64,000 nt of DNA from Prosthecobacter debontii (lineage in GTDB: Bacteria; Verrucomicrobiota; Verrucomicrobiia; Verrucomicrobiales; Akkermansiaceae): the NCBI GenBank assembly GCA_945870855.1, contig CAMBTP010000001.1, forward strand, positions 62,001 through 126,000. The letters run 5' to 3'. The notes under the pieces were generated by a model. It did not search any database. It was not told the origin of the DNA and worked only from the letters and a program-made list of their open reading frames with translations. Shown in pieces: positions 23,420 to 31,132 of this stretch. A program made the translations under genes and the position numbers. Every line of letters starts with the position of its first letter. The first letter of the stretch is position 1.

Positions 23420-23509
23420 ATGTCGGAAAAACTATTTAGCGACATATAAATGACAATTCCACCCTAAATTTTGAATTTACCCGACAAATAGGTGATTTTA
23501 AGTGTCGGG
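23420..23509. promoter_or_regulatory. Two TGTCG-arm palindromes upstream of the Fic-like gene
   Basis: ATGTCG (23420-23425) pairs with CGACAT (23440-23445), and CCCGACA (23480-23486) pairs with TGTCGGG (23503-23509). A further TGACA lies at 23451 and an AATGTC at 23515. The half-sites share the core TGTCG/CGACA and lie in an AT-rich 160-bp gap between the Fic-like gene and the helicase gene. They are likely operators for a dimeric winged-helix protein, plausibly the Fic-like product. Confidence 0.55.
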
Positions 23510-23568
23510 AAGTTAATGTCTTTCTTACCGCTCGTAATTTCCAAGATGTAGCGGCAGCCTCGCGGCGT

Positions 23569-24681
23569 ATGAGTTTATTCAGGGAATTGGGGATACCGGT
23601 GGGGCTGGTTAAAGGGTTGGAGGAAATGGGAATTGTCACGCCCACCGAGGTGCAGGCGAAGTCTATTCCGTTCCTAATAAAAAACGGCGGCGATTTCTGT
23701 GCGCAGGCACAGACTGGCACGGGAAAAACCGCTGCCTTCGGCCTACCCCTTCTTACCAAGATCGACCCAAAGAAACCCGTGATCCAAGGTCTAATCATCG
23801 CGCCCACGCGCGAGCTGGCGAAGCAGATCGGCAAGCACTTGTTCCGCTACACGAAGTTTTCCGAGAAAATCTTCATCGAGGTCTTGGCAGGCGGCGAGCC
23901 AATGGACGGCCAGATCGCCCGGCTGCAGCGACCCACTCACATCATTGTCGCGACGCCGGGGCGCTTGCTCGATTTGATCAAAAGGAAAGCGCTGACTCTT
24001 GTGAACGTGAAGCACCTAGTGCTCGATGAGGCGGATGAAATGCTGAGCATGGGTTTCAAGAAAGAGCTCGTCGCCGTCTTCGCCCTCACGCGCGGGCGGC
24101 GCAGCACCTGGCTGTTCTCCGCGACCTTTCCCGACTCGATCCACGCCCTCGTCAAGGGAGCCATGCCCGGACAGCCGGAAACACTCCGCGTTGATAAGGC
24201 GCACGTCGTCAACCGCGATATCGACCACCGCTACGCCGTTTGCGGCAAGGATGAGAAAAACGATTTCCTCGCCAACTTCCTCGCGGAGCGGGAGGAGGAG
24301 CGCGGGCTGATTTTCGTCCGCACCAAGGCGGGTGCTATCGCGCTCGGCAGACAGTTGGAAAAGCTCGGCTTTCCCGTGGATGTCATCCAGGGCGATCTCT
24401 CACAGCGCGAGCGCGACAAGGTTATGCGCGGCTTCAAGGGAGGGCGCTCACGTATCCTCATCGCTACCGACGTTGCCGCGCGCGGCATCGATGTCGAGGC
24501 TCTCTCCTTCGTCATTCACTACCAGCTCCCTGAGCAGCTCGAATACTATACTCATCGTAGCGGACGTACGGCACGGGCGGGGAAAAAGGGAATTTCCGTG
24601 GCGCTAATCGATCCGCGGGAACGCAAGAAGATCGGGAAATTCGAGGAGGCGCTGGGCTTCACTTTCTCGGAAGTGAGTTGA
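23569..24681 (+). CDS. DEAD-box ATP-dependent RNA helicase
   Basis: 370 residues; two RecA-like domains with almost no tail. The motifs run in order: Q motif TPTEVQ, I AQTGTGKT, Ia PTRELA, Ib TPGR, II DEAD, III SAT, IV LIFVRTKAG, V ATDVAARGID, VI HRSGRTARAG. Such proteins unwind short RNA duplexes in ribosome assembly, decay or cold adaptation. With no C-terminal extension it cannot be placed in the CsdA, RhlE or SrmB groups with confidence. It is divergent from the Fic-like gene and shares the palindromic intergenic region. A REP-like cassette begins 9 bp after its stop. Confidence 0.95.
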   Translation: MSLFRELGIPVGLVKGLEEMGIVTPTEVQAKSIPFLIKNGGDFCAQAQTGTGKTAAFGLPLLTKIDPKKPVIQGLIIAPTRELAKQIGKHLFRYTKFSEKIFIEVLAGGEPMDGQIARLQRPTHIIVATPGRLLDLIKRKALTLVNVKHLVLDEADEMLSMGFKKELVAVFALTRGRRSTWLFSATFPDSIHALVKGAMPGQPETLRVDKAHVVNRDIDHRYAVCGKDEKNDFLANFLAEREEERGLIFVRTKAGAIALGRQLEKLGFPVDVIQGDLSQRERDKVMRGFKGGRSRILIATDVAARGIDVEALSFVIHYQLPEQLEYYTHRSGRTARAGKKGISVALIDPRERKKIGKFEEALGFTFSEVS

Positions 24682-24689
24682 TTAAAGCA

Positions 24690-24796
24690 TGGGAACGCGA
24701 GTCTGTGACTCGCCAGTCAATGGATAGAAAAATGATAAGCTAATGGATTTTCCTTTTTCTACCTATTGGAGAGCGAGTCACAGACTCGCGTTCCCA
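24690..24796. repeat. REP-like inverted pair (BIME-type cassette), downstream of RAYT
   Basis: TGGGAACGCGAGTCTGTGAC plus TCGC (24690-24713) is repeated as an exact reverse complement at 24773-24796, with a 59-bp spacer. Each unit also holds its own palindrome, GCGAGTC-TGT-GACTCGC. The right copy contains the RAYT stop codon. The spacer resembles that of the cassette at 25395-25500 (AATGGAT followed by purine-rich sequence and TTATGG/CTAATGG). Confidence 0.85.
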
Positions 24797-25386
24797 GGGT
24801 GTCCGGCGCTGCTCCATGGCCAGTCTTTTGGTTTTTCACAGAGGCCGGCTTTTACGGGGTTGTTACGGATGTATGCTCTCGCGTTCGCAAGGTGATTCTC
24901 ATCTCGGATGTAGCGGTCGTGATAATCCTTCGCCCAAAGGCTGCCTTGTGTGCCAAGTGAGCGGTTAATTTCCCGGGCACTGAATATTTTCCAGGTTTTC
25001 ACCAGATCACCGAGCCTCGATCCTTCGGGGCAATAAACTAGGATATGGACGTGGTTTGGCATCACGCACCACTCCAAGAGCCGGTATCGGTCCCCATCGA
25101 AATGTAAAAGCGCGTTTTGCATGATCGATGCGTAGGATGAATTGCGCAAATGGCAGGCTCCGTGCCCCGCATCCTCAAACCGGGCGATGCGTTCACGTAA
25201 AATTCGCTCCTGCTGCGGTTTTTCCGTTGGTGTATTTTTCTCAAGTTTTCGCTTCCAAGCATCGATCACGGACTTTGGCAGTGCATCGGCAAGACGGAAA
25301 GTGACTGCTTGGATCAGTTCCGGAGAATCCAAATGCGGCAGGTATCCGCGCGAGTGCCAGCCTTTGTGTTGCGTATCTTCCGGCAT
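24778..25386 (-). CDS. REP-associated tyrosine transposase (RAYT, Y1 HUH type)
   Basis: About 202 residues of the IS200/Y1-transposase superfamily. The HUH motif is HVH in CVMPNHVHILVYCPEG, and the nucleophile Tyr is probably in ANARAYIRNNPVKAGLCEKP. GDLVKTWKIFSAREINRSLG and WAKDYHDRYIRDENH are also RAYT-typical. RAYTs nick and move REP palindromes and are usually single-copy and vertically kept. Start ATG 25386 (MPEDTQHKGWHSRGYLPHLD); the frame continues upstream through the second REP pair but that part is not family-like. The last codons (NASL-stop) lie inside the downstream REP. Confidence 0.9.
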   Translation of the reverse strand: MPEDTQHKGWHSRGYLPHLDSPELIQAVTFRLADALPKSVIDAWKRKLEKNTPTEKPQQERILRERIARFEDAGHGACHLRNSSYASIMQNALLHFDGDRYRLLEWCVMPNHVHILVYCPEGSRLGDLVKTWKIFSAREINRSLGTQGSLWAKDYHDRYIRDENHLANARAYIRNNPVKAGLCEKPKDWPWSSAGHPGNASL

Positions 25387-25394
25387 GATGGGAC

Positions 25395-25500
25395 TTGGAA
25401 CGCGAGTCTGCGACTCGCAGGAAAATGGATGGAGAAAGGGGGGCTTATGGGAACTTCTTTCGCTTTCTATTCGAATGCGAGTCACAGACTCGCGTTCCCA
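25395..25500. repeat. REP-like inverted pair (BIME-type cassette), upstream of RAYT
   Basis: TTGGAACGCGAGTCTGCGAC plus TCGC (25395-25418) faces its inverted copy (25477-25500) across a 58-bp spacer. It matches the pair at 24690-24796 apart from single-base changes, so the RAYT gene lies between two like cassettes. It begins 8 bp upstream of the RAYT start and ends 7 bp before the pheT stop. Confidence 0.85.
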
Positions 25501-25507
25501 GGAGGGA

Positions 25508-27886
25508 TCACCGATAGACCAGACCGTTGATTCCTTTAAGTAAATCGAGGATGCGCTTGTGGGCTTCGTCGATCTCGTTGGCCTTGAGCGTTCTGTCCGG
25601 GGCGCGGTAGTTGAAACGATAAGCAATTGATTTCCGATCGGCGGCGATCTTCACGCCGGATGGATCGGTGAAGAGGTCGAAGCATTCGTAGGAGACAAGC
25701 AGGGGTTCCTTGGCTTTTTCGAGGATGGCTTCGATCTCGGCGTTCGCAGTGGCGATGGGGAGTTCCATCGCAGCATCGCGCGAGGAGCCGGGAAATTGCG
25801 GGAGGTCTTCGACTTGTGATTTGTTCGAGATCAGTTTGCGGAGCTTACCGAGATCTATTTCTGCAACGAAGACGGGCGACGTGAAATCGAAGTCGCGCTC
25901 GCGCTGGAGCGAGAGTCGGGCGAAGACGCCGATGGTTTGGTCGCTAGCTTTGATTTCCGCTCCGAGGGCGAAGTTTTCGCGGTCTTTGGGTTTTAGTGAA
26001 ATCGTTTGGTTGGGTAGCAAAGCGGAGAGGATCGCTTTGGTATCGTAGAGATCGGCGGCACGATCTTTATTCGACCATGAGGATTGCTGCGCGTTTCCAG
26101 AAATGAGGATGGCAAGGCTATCGCTTTCCTGATCGAGGGCTTTGCCGCCGCCGGCGTTGCGGAAGACGCGACCCATCTCGAAGAGGCGGATCGATTTCGC
26201 CTGCTGGCGGGCGTTGCGTTCTGCGCTGGCAACGAGACCCGGCACGATGGATGGGCGCATGATCGCGTGATCCTCACTGAGCGGGGATTTCACGCGGATG
26301 AGATCGCCGTCCTGCATGTGGCGCAGCGGGAGGATATCGGGGAGTTGGGTTTCGGAAATGAGCTTGATCGTCTGGCACTCATACAGACCAAGCGCGGCGA
26401 GACGGCCACGCAGGATCATATCCGCATCGTATGCGGCATCGACATCGCTAGTGGGAACAAGGGTGGCGCGGAAACGAGACGGCACGTTCGCTAAGCCATG
26501 GACGCGCGTGATTTCCTCAGCGAGGTCGATGTGGCGGGTGAGGTCTTGGCGGAACGAGGGGATCTGCCACGAGCCATCGGGAAGTTTTTTGAGGCCGAGT
26601 CGGGTTAGGATTTCCTCAGCGGCTTCGGTGGAGATGGAGTTGCCGAGAAGGTGGTGGAGTTTTGTTAGATCGAGTGCGACGGGAGATGGTGGTTCGGGAA
26701 GTTTGCCTGCGGTTTGGGTGATGAAGCCGTTCTCAGAACGGATTTCCAGTAGGCTGATCGCAAGTGCTGCGGCGGGGAGGACACCTTGCGGATCAATTCC
26801 GCGTTCGTAGCGGTAGGAGGAATCCGAGGAAAGGGCGGTGCGGCGTGACGTGCGGCGGATGCCGGATGGGGAGAAGTAGGCAGATTCTAGGATGATCGAA
26901 GTGGTGGATTCGGTGACGCCGCTATCGAGTCCGCCCATTACACCGGCGAGGGCGAGAGCGGCACCGGATTCATCGGAAATAAGGAGGTCATCGCCTGTTA
27001 GAAAGTGCTCGGATTCATCGAGAGCTTTGAAGGACTCTCCATCTTTTGCTTGGCGGATTACGATAGCACCCGTGACTTTCGCGGCATCGAAGGCATGCAG
27101 CGGTTGGCCAGTTTCGTGGAGGACGTAGTTTGTGATATCGACGATATGATTGATCGGGCGCAGGCCAATGGAGGTGAGGCGTTGCTTGAGCCAATCGGGG
27201 GACTCGGTGACAGTGATATTGTCGATGCGGGTGGCTGCGTAGAAGGGGCAGGATGCGGAGGCTTCTAGTTTGATGGAATCGGCGGAGGCTTCCTTGGCGG
27301 TGAGGCTTGGTTTCTCAGCGGAAATGAGAGGGGTTTTCAGTAGGGTCGCGAGCTCGCGAGCCATGCCGGCGTGGGAGAGGAGATCGGGGCGGTTCGGCGT
27401 TACTTCGAGTTCTAACAGCGTGTCGGAATCGAAGAGGCTTTTGACGGGAACGCCGATCGGTGAGTCTGCGGGTAAAATGAGCAAACCATCCTCACCTTTC
27501 GGGAGGCCGATTTCCTCGGCGGCGGCGAGCATGCCTTTGGATTCGACTCCACGCATTTTCGTTTCGCCGATGGTGAAACCTGCCGGAAGTATGGTGCCGG
27601 GAAGGCAGCAAGGAACCTTGTCGCCGACTTTATAATTTTTCGCACCACAAACGATCTGGCGAAGCTGGCCTTCTCCGGCATCGACCTTTGTGACTTTCAG
27701 TTTGTCGGCATCCGGGTGCTGGACGGCTTCCATGATCTGCGCGACAACGATTTTTTCCGAGCCGATGCCTTTGGTCACAATGCCTTCGACTTCGACGCCA
27801 GCAAAAGTGAAAAGGTCAGAAATTTCCGGAATCGATTTCCCGGAAAGATCGAGATGAGTGGAGAGCCAGTTTAAGGAGATATTCAT
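25508..27886 (-). CDS. pheT: Phenylalanine-tRNA ligase beta subunit
   Basis: 792 residues, the tRNA-binding and editing subunit of the alpha2beta2 enzyme. The N-terminal MNISLNWLSTHLDLSG leads into an OB-fold tRNA-binding domain (HPDADKLKVTKVDAG, VCGAKNYKVGDKVPCCLPGT). B3/B4 editing domain follows (RPINHIVDITNYVLHETGQP, HAFD), then B5 (TEAAEEILTRLG), the catalytic-like core (NARQQAKSIRLFEMGRVF) and a C-terminal FDX-ACB anticodon domain (DPSGVKIAADRKSIAYRFNY). ATG 27886 has AAGGAG-like sequence upstream (ATCTCC on the plus strand is absent, so the SD is weak). It is separated from pheS by a GxxExxY gene, which is unusual. Confidence 0.96.
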   Translation of the reverse strand: MNISLNWLSTHLDLSGKSIPEISDLFTFAGVEVEGIVTKGIGSEKIVVAQIMEAVQHPDADKLKVTKVDAGEGQLRQIVCGAKNYKVGDKVPCCLPGTILPAGFTIGETKMRGVESKGMLAAAEEIGLPKGEDGLLILPADSPIGVPVKSLFDSDTLLELEVTPNRPDLLSHAGMARELATLLKTPLISAEKPSLTAKEASADSIKLEASASCPFYAATRIDNITVTESPDWLKQRLTSIGLRPINHIVDITNYVLHETGQPLHAFDAAKVTGAIVIRQAKDGESFKALDESEHFLTGDDLLISDESGAALALAGVMGGLDSGVTESTTSIILESAYFSPSGIRRTSRRTALSSDSSYRYERGIDPQGVLPAAALAISLLEIRSENGFITQTAGKLPEPPSPVALDLTKLHHLLGNSISTEAAEEILTRLGLKKLPDGSWQIPSFRQDLTRHIDLAEEITRVHGLANVPSRFRATLVPTSDVDAAYDADMILRGRLAALGLYECQTIKLISETQLPDILPLRHMQDGDLIRVKSPLSEDHAIMRPSIVPGLVASAERNARQQAKSIRLFEMGRVFRNAGGGKALDQESDSLAILISGNAQQSSWSNKDRAADLYDTKAILSALLPNQTISLKPKDRENFALGAEIKASDQTIGVFARLSLQRERDFDFTSPVFVAEIDLGKLRKLISNKSQVEDLPQFPGSSRDAAMELPIATANAEIEAILEKAKEPLLVSYECFDLFTDPSGVKIAADRKSIAYRFNYRAPDRTLKANEIDEAHKRILDLLKGINGLVYR

Positions 27887-28034
27887 GATGAGAAGATTTT
27901 TGAACCGCCAAGACGCGAAGACGCAAAGGCTAGAATTGTGATTAGGTGTGGTTGTTGGCGATTCGTTTGATGAAAATGGAGAAGATTTTTGAACCGCCAA
28001 GACGCCAAGTGCGCCAAGGAAGAAAAGTTTTTGA
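27887..28034. repeat. 93-bp tandem partial duplication with GxxExxY gene tail remnant
   Basis: The segment TTTTTGAACCGCCAAGACGC occurs at about 27896 and again at about 27986. Each is followed by AAGG, an ATTAGG and TTGGCGAT-CGTTTGATG. On the minus strand the distal copy (27942-27976) reads FIKRIANNHT-stop, nearly the same as the end of the intact GxxExxY protein (GIKRIANNFQDP-stop) encoded from 28035. So a second GxxExxY gene end, or a tandem slip, lies between pheT and the intact gene. Confidence 0.7.
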
Positions 28035-28424
28035 TTAGGGGTCTTGGAAATTATTGGCGATGCGTTTGATGCCTTGCTTAATGAGAGGTGTATTGAAGTT
28101 GATGAGGAAACCAAGAGATTTGCCCGATAGTTTCAAGTAAGTCAGGAGCTGGGCGGTATGGATCTGGGCTAGCTGTTCGACCGCTTTCAGTTCGATGATG
28201 ATCGAATCGTTAACTAGCAGGTCGATCCGGTATCCCACATCGATGTGAATGTCATCGTAGTAAACCGGCTGCGGAAGCTGCCGATCAACCTTGAGTCCGC
28301 GTTTTTTCAATTCGTGTTCAAGGCATGCCTCGTAAGCACTTTCCAAAAGACCTGGCCCCAGCTTGCTATGAACCTTAAAAGCGCAGTCCACGATCACTGA
28401 GGCGATTTCATCAACCGATTTCAT
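28035..28424 (-). CDS. GxxExxY family protein
   Basis: 129 residues. The eponymous motif is in LGPGLLESAYEACLEHELKK, followed by YDDIHIDVGYRIDLLVNDSI and IIELKAVEQLAQIHTAQLLTYLK, the D/E-x-K-like core of the PD-(D/E)XK superfamily. GxxExxY proteins are small, widespread in Planctomycetes, Verrucomicrobia and cyanobacteria, often in multiple copies, and behave like selfish or mobile nuclease genes; no host role is known. It sits between pheS and pheT in the same orientation, bounded by CCGCCAAGACGCCAAG-type repeats typical of such genes. It is probably a later insertion. Confidence 0.9.
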   Translation of the reverse strand: MKSVDEIASVIVDCAFKVHSKLGPGLLESAYEACLEHELKKRGLKVDRQLPQPVYYDDIHIDVGYRIDLLVNDSIIIELKAVEQLAQIHTAQLLTYLKLSGKSLGFLINFNTPLIKQGIKRIANNFQDP

Positions 28425-28470
28425 AATTAAAAAACTTGGCGAACTTGGCGTCTTGGCGGTTCCTTTTTTA

Positions 28471-29487
28471 TCACCGGAACTGGGAGAGGAACCGGATGTC
28501 GTTTTCGATGAGGAGGCGGATGTCTTTGATGCCCCAGCGGATCATGGCGAGGCGGTCGAGGCCCATGCCGAAGGCGAAGCCGGTGACTTTTTCGGGATCG
28601 AGGGCGTTGTCTTTGCGGGTGGCGTTGATGGAATTGAAAACAGCGGGATCGACCATGCCGCAGCCCGCGACTTCGATCCAACGCGGGTCTTGGCCTTTGA
28701 TCTGAAGTTTCACATCGATCTCGAAAGATGGCTCGGTGAAGGGGAAGAAGTGCGGGCGGAAGCGGACTGGCGTGGAGGTGCCAAACATTTCGCGGAAGAA
28801 GAATTCGAGAGTGCCTTTGAGATCGGGGAGGGTGACGTCGGTATCGACGAATAGGCCTTCGAGTTGGTTGAAGACGGAGAGGTGGGTGGCGTCGATTTCA
28901 TCGCGGCGGTAAGCGGAGCCGGGTGCGATGATGCGGATGGGCGGCGCGGAGGATTCCATCGTGCGGATCTGGACGCTGGAGGTGTGGGTGCGGAGGAGTT
29001 TACCGGAATTAAAATAGAACGTGTCTTTTTCGTTGCGGGCGGGGTGGTCGGAGGGAGTGTTAAGGGCATCGAAGCAATGGTATTCGTCCTCGATTTCCGG
29101 GCCATCGGCTAGGGCAAAGCCCATGCGGCGGAGGATCTGGATCGCTTCGTCGCGAATCAGGGTGAGGGGATGGAGGCCGCCGGTGTGGAGTGAGCGGGCG
29201 GGGAGTGTTAGGTCGATTCCAGATAGCGTGGCGGCATCGGCGATGGCTTGCAGGGCATTTTGTTTTTTCTCAAGCGCTTCGGTTATCGAGGCGCGAGCGG
29301 CGTTGAGGGATTGTCCGAAGCTGGCCTTCTCCTCATTGGGTATGTCTTTGATGAGCGCTCCGGCTAGGGAAAGCGTGCCTTTTTTTCCGAGAACGGCGAC
29401 GCGGGCGTCATCGAGGGAGCGCACGTCACTGGCGGCGGCGATGAGTTCGAGGGCGGCGGATTGGATACTGGCAATTTGCTCGTTCAT
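28471..29487 (-). CDS. pheS: Phenylalanine-tRNA ligase alpha subunit
   Basis: 338 residues, the catalytic subunit. The N-terminal coiled coil is MNEQIASIQSAALELIAAAS. Class II motifs are present: motif 1 region HPLTLIRDEAIQILRRMGF, the phenylalanine pocket GPEIEDEYHCFDALNTPSDHPAR, motif 2 SAYRRDEIDATHLSVFNQLEG, and motif 3 GFAFGMGLDRLAMIRWGI. ATG 29487 gives the normal start; twenty extra codons to 29547 do not fit the family. It is upstream of GxxExxY and pheT on the same strand, so read-through to pheT must cross the inserted gene. Confidence 0.96.
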   Translation of the reverse strand: MNEQIASIQSAALELIAAASDVRSLDDARVAVLGKKGTLSLAGALIKDIPNEEKASFGQSLNAARASITEALEKKQNALQAIADAATLSGIDLTLPARSLHTGGLHPLTLIRDEAIQILRRMGFALADGPEIEDEYHCFDALNTPSDHPARNEKDTFYFNSGKLLRTHTSSVQIRTMESSAPPIRIIAPGSAYRRDEIDATHLSVFNQLEGLFVDTDVTLPDLKGTLEFFFREMFGTSTPVRFRPHFFPFTEPSFEIDVKLQIKGQDPRWIEVAGCGMVDPAVFNSINATRKDNALDPEKVTGFAFGMGLDRLAMIRWGIKDIRLLIENDIRFLSQFR

Positions 29488-29693
29488 GGGCGGGGGAAGG
29501 GGATAGCGGAGAGGGTGGCGCGGGGCAAGAGTTTGGTGAAGGATCAAGAGTCAGTATTGAGAGAATGAGGTCTTCAGGAGGAACATTTCAAATAAGCTCC
29601 GTTTCTGGGCTTTCCAATGTGCGATTAACGAGTTGCTCGGACAGGCTAAAGGGATTCAGCCAAACTTTTATCGTCGAAGATATGTGCGCAGCA

Positions 29694-29848
29694 CCCTGGA
29701 CTGCTACAGCCTGCTGTAGCTCTGGCCAATGCAGCCCTGCTGCGAGGCCGGCGGCATTGGCACGGGAAAAGCCCTATGAAACCTCTGCTAGCCCCGCGCG
29801 CAGCAGGCTGCATGGCGGAAAGCGGCAGCAGGCTGCCGCAGTCCAAGG
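29694..29848. repeat. 155-bp element bounded by inverted CAGCCTGCTG palindromes
   Basis: The left end (29694-29720) has GCTACAG-CCTG-CTGTAGC after TGGACT. The right end (29822-29848) is the inverse, GCGGCAG-CCTG-CTGCCGC on the minus strand, also after TGGACT. The two stem changes TA/TA and GG/CC are compensatory. Between them is a further hairpin with arms GCCAATGC/GCATTGGC (29724-29761). The flanking 29488-29950 gap has no gene I can support. Confidence 0.75.
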
Positions 29849-29950
29849 ACTTCGTCGGAAAAATCTCGAACAAATACGTGCTTATTTTTGTCCGAGTCCC
29901 CAAGCCCAATCAGTGATTGCGGACTCATGTGGCGAGGACTAGCTTCCGGC

Positions 29951-30691
29951 ATGGGGCTTTTACTTGGAGTAAACATCGACCACGTGGCGACGCTGCGGCA
30001 GGCGCGGTATGCGCTTTTGCCGGACTCGCCGAATGCAGAGCCGTGCGTGGTGCAGGCTGCACTGGAGGCGAAGGCGGGCGGGGCGGATTCGATCACGGTG
30101 CATGTACGTGGCGACAGGCGTCACATGCAGGATGCGGATGTGTTCCGGGTAAAGGCGGAGTGCGATCTGCCGTTGAATCTGGAACTCGGCATTACCGAGG
30201 AGATGATGGATTTAGCGTTCCGGCTGAAACCGGATTTCGCCTGCCTCGTGCCGGAAACCCGCGAGGAGGTAACGACCGAGGGCGGGTTGGCCGTGTGCGC
30301 CATGTCTAATGCGGTTCGGGAGGCGGTGAAGCGGCTGCATGGCGCAGGGATCAAGGTGAGTCTGTTCATTGACCCGATCCTCGAAGACGTCGAGGAGGCC
30401 GCGCGGACGGGGGCGGATATGATTGAGTTGCACACCGGTGCTTTCGCGAACTCAGTGAATCCGGCGGAGGAAATCTCACGCTTGGTCGCGGCTGCGGAGC
30501 TGGGGAAATCGCTGGGACTGCAGGTGAACGCCGGCCATGGCATTAATTACCGGAACCTACCAGATATCTTGAAAGTCCCTTTCCTCGCAGAGTTGAACAT
30601 CGGGCACAGCATTGTTTCCCGCGCGATTACTGTAGGTATGCGACAAGCGGTATCAGAAATGGCGGTAGGGATGAAAGGATACGGCGCATGA
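29951..30691 (+). CDS. pdxJ: Pyridoxine 5'-phosphate synthase
   Basis: It condenses 3-amino-2-oxopropyl phosphate with 1-deoxyxylulose 5-phosphate to make pyridoxine phosphate in the DXP-dependent B6 pathway. 246 residues; LLGVNIDHVATLRQAR, ITVHVRGDRRHMQDADV, NLELGITEEM, CLVPETREEVTTEGG, SLFIDP, IELHTGAFAN, NAGHGINYRNL and AELNIGHSIVSRAI are all signature segments. The start is ATG 29951; a further 21 codons upstream do not match. Its stop overlaps the acpS start (ATGA), a frequent bacterial arrangement. Confidence 0.97.
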   Translation: MGLLLGVNIDHVATLRQARYALLPDSPNAEPCVVQAALEAKAGGADSITVHVRGDRRHMQDADVFRVKAECDLPLNLELGITEEMMDLAFRLKPDFACLVPETREEVTTEGGLAVCAMSNAVREAVKRLHGAGIKVSLFIDPILEDVEEAARTGADMIELHTGAFANSVNPAEEISRLVAAAELGKSLGLQVNAGHGINYRNLPDILKVPFLAELNIGHSIVSRAITVGMRQAVSEMAVGMKGYGA

Positions 30692-31077
30692 TGATCTACG
30701 GGATCGGTATTGATGTTGTGGAGGTGGGGCGCATCGATGCTGCGATCGCCAATCTCGGGGACGCGTTTCTCGACCGTCTATTTACGAAGCGCGAACAGGA
30801 GTATTGCTCGAAACAGAAGCGGCCGGCGTTGCATTATGCGGCTCGGTTCGCAGCGAAAGAAGCGGTCTCGAAAGCGCTTGGAACAGGGATCGGTGCTCAG
30901 GCGGGTTGGCTCGATATGGAGGTTGAGCGGGCAGAGTCCGGCGCACCGAAGATGGTTTTTACGGGCAGGGCGGCGGAGTTTCTTGCTAGCGAGGGCATTG
31001 CCGATGTGCAGGTGAGTCTTTCCCACGCAAAGGAATACGCGGCGGCGAATGCAGTGGCGGTGAAGAATTCGTTGTGA
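30688..31077 (+). CDS. acpS: Holo-[acyl-carrier-protein] synthase
   Basis: 129 residues. It transfers 4'-phosphopantetheine from CoA to acyl carrier protein. The two family motifs are clear: GIGIDVVEVGRID near the N terminus and FAAKEAVSKALGTG in the centre, with the Mg-binding Asp and Glu. The end motif VSLSHAKEYAAANAVA is normal. It overlaps pdxJ by four bases and is followed by hemB, so the three probably form one operon. Confidence 0.96.
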   Translation: MMIYGIGIDVVEVGRIDAAIANLGDAFLDRLFTKREQEYCSKQKRPALHYAARFAAKEAVSKALGTGIGAQAGWLDMEVERAESGAPKMVFTGRAAEFLASEGIADVQVSLSHAKEYAAANAVAVKNSL

Positions 31078-31132
31078 AGATCATCCGCTCCATTGGCTTG
31101 CAATGATACCTACCATCGGAGAAAGTTTCGCC

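Noticed and set aside
29565..29942. A 125-codon plus-strand frame
   Set aside because: It runs through the inverted palindromes at 29694-29848 and shows no protein-like pattern.
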